Source: Bizionia sp.
GTDB lineage: Bacteria > Bacteroidota > Bacteroidia > Flavobacteriales > Flavobacteriaceae
Reading direction: 5' to 3'
Assembly (NCBI GenBank): GCA_018067115.1
Contig: JAGPVI010000329.1
Coordinates: forward strand, 1 to 10,569
Length of the DNA: 10,569 nucleotides
How positions within the stretch are numbered: position 1 is the stretch's first letter; each line of letters begins with the position of its first letter. Both the position numbers and the translations under genes were made by a program. Below, one piece after another: positions 7,732-10,569 of this stretch. Below the pieces are notes generated by a model. The model made no database searches and was not told the origin of the DNA. It saw only the letters and a program-made list of their open reading frames with translations.

Positions 7732-8175
7732 ATGAAGCCCAAGCAGAACACTTCTCATTTAACTCATAAACACACTATTCGCGTACGTTTCAGCGAGGTC
7801 GATTCGTTACAAATTGTTTGGCACGGCCATTATATAAAATATTTTGAAGAAGGTAGAGAAGCTTTTGGTCGTACTTTTGGGTTGTCTTATTTAGACGTTA
7901 AAAAAGAAGGTTATGCCACACCAATAGTAAACACAAATACGTCTCACAAACTTCCTTTGCGTTATGGAGATATAGCAAACATTGAAACAACATATATTAA
8001 TACAGCTGCTGCAAAACTTCAGTTTTCTTATTGTATAAAAAACGAAGTGGGCAACATAATTTGCACAGGCGAAACCACCCAAGTATTTACCAATTTAGAA
8101 AATGGAGAGATGGCGCTATACTTACCAGAATTTTATAAAGATTGGAAAACTAAACACGCTCTTTTAGATGTCTAA
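7732..8175 (+). CDS. 4HBT/YbgC-type acyl-CoA (acyl-ACP) thioesterase
   Basis: 147 residues, a hotdog thioesterase. The signature region VRFSEVDSLQIVWHGHYIKYFEEGREAF (18-45) matches the family pattern of Asp, then a His/Asn-Tyr element, then YFE; Asp24 is the probable catalytic residue and His31 lies in the WHGHY element. Family members hydrolyse acyl-CoA or acyl-ACP thioesters. In the operon it may release the finished aryl polyene chain or clear stalled intermediates; similar thioesterases occur in aryl polyene clusters. Release for use by the acyltransferase is inference. ATG 7732 is 8 nt after the dehydratase stop, and its 3' end overlaps the ketosynthase start by 8 nt. Confidence 0.87.
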   Translation: MKPKQNTSHLTHKHTIRVRFSEVDSLQIVWHGHYIKYFEEGREAFGRTFGLSYLDVKKEGYATPIVNTNTSHKLPLRYGDIANIETTYINTAAAKLQFSYCIKNEVGNIICTGETTQVFTNLENGEMALYLPEFYKDWKTKHALLDV

Positions 8176-9346
8176 AGTATACCTTTCCCATCATAACATT
8201 GTATCGGCTTTGGGTTTTACGGCCGAAGAAGTTATCCGTAATATAAAAAACGAAGTTTCTGGCGTATCATTAATAGATAATCCGGCATATTTTAATACCC
8301 CGTTTTATGGATCTGTTATTCCTCAGGAGGATTTAGAAACTAATTTTAAACCTTTAGAGACCACCACGAAATATACGAAGCTTGAAAAAATGATGTTGCT
8401 TTCACTACATCAAACACTTAAAGCCTCAAACGTTGTTTTAAATAAAAAAGTGGGATTAATTATTTCTTCAACAAAAGGAAATATCGACGTACTAAGCAAT
8501 CCTTCATTTCCCGAAAACCGTGCCTATTTAAGCACACTGGGATCAATAATAAAAGAGTATTTCGGCTTTAAAAATGAGGCTATTGTTTTATCTAATGCTT
8601 GCGTGTCTGGTCTTTTAGCCACCGCTATTGCTAAACGCTACATTAAAGAAGGTGTTTACGACCATGTTTTTATTGTAAGTGGAGATACGGTAAACCCGTT
8701 TGTTTTATCGGGATTCAATTCCTTTCAAGCTATGAGTACCGCAGCTTGTAAACCTTACGATAAAGACAGAACAGGTGTAAATTTAGGGGAAGCTGCCGCT
8801 AGCGTTTTAGTGACCTTACAATACGACAGCTTGAGCACCGAAGCAGTAGAGATAATAGGGGATGGCTCACGCAATGACGCCAACCATATTTCGGGGCCCT
8901 CACGTACCGGCGAAGGTTTATTTAGAAGTATAAACGCCGCCATTACAGAAGCTAATATAGCGATTCAAGATATCGATTTTATTTCCGCCCATGGTACGGC
9001 CACTCTTTTTAATGACGAAATGGAAGCTATTGCTTTTAACCGATTAGGCTTAAGTAAAACACCAATTCATAGTTTAAAAGGTTATTTTGGACATACTTTA
9101 GGTGCTTCGGGATTAATAGAAACGTTGGTTGGAATGCACAGTTTACATCAAAATACACTATTTAAATCTTTGGGATACCAGACGTTAGGCGTTTCAAAAC
9201 CCATAAATATTATAGAAAAAACCAAACCTAACTCCAATACTACCTTTTTAAAAACAGCATCTGGTTTTGGAGGCTCCAATACCGCTGTATTATTCAAAAA
9301 AGTTCAATCAAAAAAAGACCAAAAAGATGTCAAAAAAAACTACTAG
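8168..9346 (+). CDS. beta-ketoacyl-ACP synthase (KAS I/II-like), elongating ketosynthase
   Basis: 392 residues, thiolase fold. The full Claisen-condensing set is present: Cys145 in SNACVSG, His275 in AHGTAT, Lys304 and His309 in LKGYFGHTLGAS, and a glycine-rich GFGGSN near the C-terminus (367-371). It should therefore be a working extender adding malonyl-ACP units, not a chain-length factor. Type II aryl polyene systems use such a ketosynthase with a partner lacking the active Cys; the next-but-one gene may be that partner. The C-terminus ends in a short Lys-rich tail encoded by A-rich DNA that overlaps the methyltransferase start by 20 nt. ATG 8168 lies inside the last codons of the thioesterase gene. 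Confidence 0.92.
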   Translation: MSKVYLSHHNIVSALGFTAEEVIRNIKNEVSGVSLIDNPAYFNTPFYGSVIPQEDLETNFKPLETTTKYTKLEKMMLLSLHQTLKASNVVLNKKVGLIISSTKGNIDVLSNPSFPENRAYLSTLGSIIKEYFGFKNEAIVLSNACVSGLLATAIAKRYIKEGVYDHVFIVSGDTVNPFVLSGFNSFQAMSTAACKPYDKDRTGVNLGEAAASVLVTLQYDSLSTEAVEIIGDGSRNDANHISGPSRTGEGLFRSINAAITEANIAIQDIDFISAHGTATLFNDEMEAIAFNRLGLSKTPIHSLKGYFGHTLGASGLIETLVGMHSLHQNTLFKSLGYQTLGVSKPINIIEKTKPNSNTTFLKTASGFGGSNTAVLFKKVQSKKDQKDVKKNY

Positions 9347-10388
9347 CGCTATAACAGCTTTAGAGGAAGCTCATAAAATAGCTTTTGCACCCTTCGTATT
9401 TCAATCTTCAGTGTCATTAAAAAAGCTAGGTGTTTTAACGCTTATTTTCGACTATCGTAAAAAAGGAGGTCTTACAATCGAAGAACTTTCTAAGCAATTA
9501 TCTATTAGCACCTATGGTCTTGGTGTTCTATTGGAAATTGCCGAAAGTGCAAACATTGTAGAAAAAACAAAAGAAAAATACAGTCTTACCAAAACAGGAT
9601 ATTTCCTAAATTTTGATAAAACAGTCGCCGTTAATCTCAATTTTACAAATGATGTATGTTATGAAGGTTTATATCATTTAAATGATGCCGTAAAAAACGG
9701 AAAGCCAGAAGGATTAAAAGTTTTTGGGGATTGGGATACCATCTACGAGGGGCTTTCGGAATTAGAACCCGAAACACAAAAATCGTGGTTTGAATTCGAT
9801 CACCATTATTCTGACGGTATTTTTGAAGAAGCTTTAGACTATGTCTTTAGAAGCAAGCCAAAAACCATTTTCGATATTGGTTGCAATACAGGTAAATTTA
9901 CGTTGCAATGTCTTCGCGCCAATTCTTCGGTGGCACTAAAATTATTCGACTTACCAGGGCAATTAAATAAAGCCCTACTTGCTGTTGAAGCTGCAGGATT
10001 TAAAGATCGGGTTTCGGGACAACCTATTAATTGGCTTCTCCCTAACCCAGAAATTAACGGTGCTCCAGATGTTATTTGGATGAGTCAATTTCTAGATTGC
10101 TTTTCAGAATCTGAGATCGTTACTATTTTATCGACTTGTGTAAAAACAATGACTGCCGATACCGAACTTATAATTGTTGAAACATTTACCGACAGGCAGA
10201 AATTTGAAAAAGCTAAATTTGCTTTAGAAGCCACATCGCTTTACTTTACAGCTTTGGCAAATGGCACTAGTAAAATGTATCCTGCCAATGTGTTTAAAAA
10301 ATTAATTGAGAAAGCAGGCTTAACACTAACAGAAGACCATCCTCTAGGCGATTACCACACGCTATTAGTTTGTAAAAAAAGCGAATAA
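9327..10388 (+). CDS. SAM-dependent methyltransferase with winged-helix dimerisation domain
   Basis: 353 residues. An N-terminal winged-helix/dimerisation-like domain (about 15-100, with LTIEELSKQLSIS and a YSLTKTGYFL wing) precedes a class I Rossmann methyltransferase domain. Motif I is FDIGCNTGKFT (182-192), the second acidic contact is in LFDLPGQL (206-213), and the post-motif region is WMSQFLDCFSESE (251-263). This is the architecture of the acetylserotonin/polyketide O-methyltransferase family. The usual LHDWxxEE catalytic His is Asp257 here, so O-methylation by that mechanism is doubtful. Flexirubin and several aryl polyenes carry a methyl next to the ring hydroxyl, so C-methylation of the aryl head is a fair inference. 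ATG 9327 overlaps the ketosynthase by 20 nt; an upstream in-frame TTG at 9267 lies deep in that gene and was not chosen. Confidence 0.87.
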   Translation: MSKKTTSAITALEEAHKIAFAPFVFQSSVSLKKLGVLTLIFDYRKKGGLTIEELSKQLSISTYGLGVLLEIAESANIVEKTKEKYSLTKTGYFLNFDKTVAVNLNFTNDVCYEGLYHLNDAVKNGKPEGLKVFGDWDTIYEGLSELEPETQKSWFEFDHHYSDGIFEEALDYVFRSKPKTIFDIGCNTGKFTLQCLRANSSVALKLFDLPGQLNKALLAVEAAGFKDRVSGQPINWLLPNPEINGAPDVIWMSQFLDCFSESEIVTILSTCVKTMTADTELIIVETFTDRQKFEKAKFALEATSLYFTALANGTSKMYPANVFKKLIEKAGLTLTEDHPLGDYHTLLVCKKSE

Positions 10389-10391
10389 TCT

Positions 10392-10569
10392 GTGATTAAT
10401 AATAACTACATAGAATCCTATTGCTCCATAAAAAATAATGCGGTCTCTTTAAATGGTACGCCTATTTTTTCGGAGGAATCAACTGAGTTTTCTCAGTTTA
10501 TAAAACAGGCCTCAAAACATTTAAACACAAACTATCCTAAGTTTTTTAAAATGGATAATTTAAGTAAGT
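10392..10569 (+). CDS. beta-ketoacyl-synthase-like protein, N-terminal fragment (cut by window end)
   Basis: 59 codons are visible before the window ends, with no stop. The protein starts MINNNYIESYCSIKNNAVSLN and reaches YPKFFKMDNLSK, a pattern I recall from the N-terminus of beta-ketoacyl-synthase-like proteins in flavobacterial flexirubin clusters. The active-site region lies outside, so whether this is a second ketosynthase or a Cys-less chain-length factor cannot be judged. The start is inferred as GTG 10392, 3 nt after the methyltransferase stop and in the same frame; no ATG is available until near 10550, which would lose the conserved-looking N-terminus. Confidence 0.65.
   Translation, partial: MINNNYIESYCSIKNNAVSLNGTPIFSEESTEFSQFIKQASKHLNTNYPKFFKMDNLSK

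Noticed and set aside
9267..9326. TTG start extending the methyltransferase by 20 residues
   Set aside because: The extension lies wholly in the ketosynthase coding region; ATG 9327 gives the usual N-terminus before the winged-helix domain.

Overview
The window looks like chromosomal DNA of a low-GC member of the Bacteroidota, most likely a flavobacterium (Flavobacteriaceae). The grounds are the AT-rich codon use, the lack of clear Shine-Dalgarno sites at most starts, and proteins that resemble flavobacterial families, above all a tyrosine ammonia-lyase very like the Flavobacterium johnsoniae enzyme. No sequence search could be run, so family calls rest on motifs and recalled family features.

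Left flank (1-2750). The 3' part of a gene for an AddB-like exonuclease/helicase subunit (PD-(D/E)XK nuclease family) is followed 2 nt later by a small alpha/beta hydrolase gene. These two appear to be flanking genes rather than pathway genes.

Pigment cluster (2753-10569, running off the right edge). A flavin-dependent halogenase-like oxidoreductase gene lies on the minus strand and ends 2 nt from the hydrolase stop. It is divergent, across a 101-nt promoter region, from a tight plus-strand operon. Operon order is tyrosine/histidine ammonia-lyase family enzyme, FabG-like ketoreductase, LpxL-like acyltransferase, FabZ/ApeP-like dehydratase, 4HBT-type thioesterase, elongating beta-ketoacyl synthase, SAM methyltransferase, and the first 59 codons of a second beta-ketoacyl-synthase-like protein. 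Gaps are 0-21 nt and three junctions overlap.

Taken together this is a type II polyketide-like aryl polyene pathway of the flexirubin type. Inferred scheme: the lyase makes 4-coumarate as starter. Ketosynthase, ketoreductase and dehydratase extend it on an acyl carrier protein into a conjugated polyene. The methyltransferase and the halogenase-like enzyme decorate an aromatic ring, the thioesterase edits or releases chains, and the acyltransferase esterifies the polyenoic acid to a dialkylresorcinol or lipid acceptor. Carrier protein, starter-activating ligase and dialkylresorcinol genes (darA/darB type) are absent and would be expected to the right. The pathway class is known. The points worth a second look are residue-level: a methyltransferase without the usual O-methyltransferase His, a ketoreductase with Ser in place of the tetrad Asn, and a halogenase-like enzyme with both signature elements.

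No tRNA, rRNA, CRISPR array, insertion sequence or long repeat was seen. The only non-coding stretch over 25 nt is 4007-4107.
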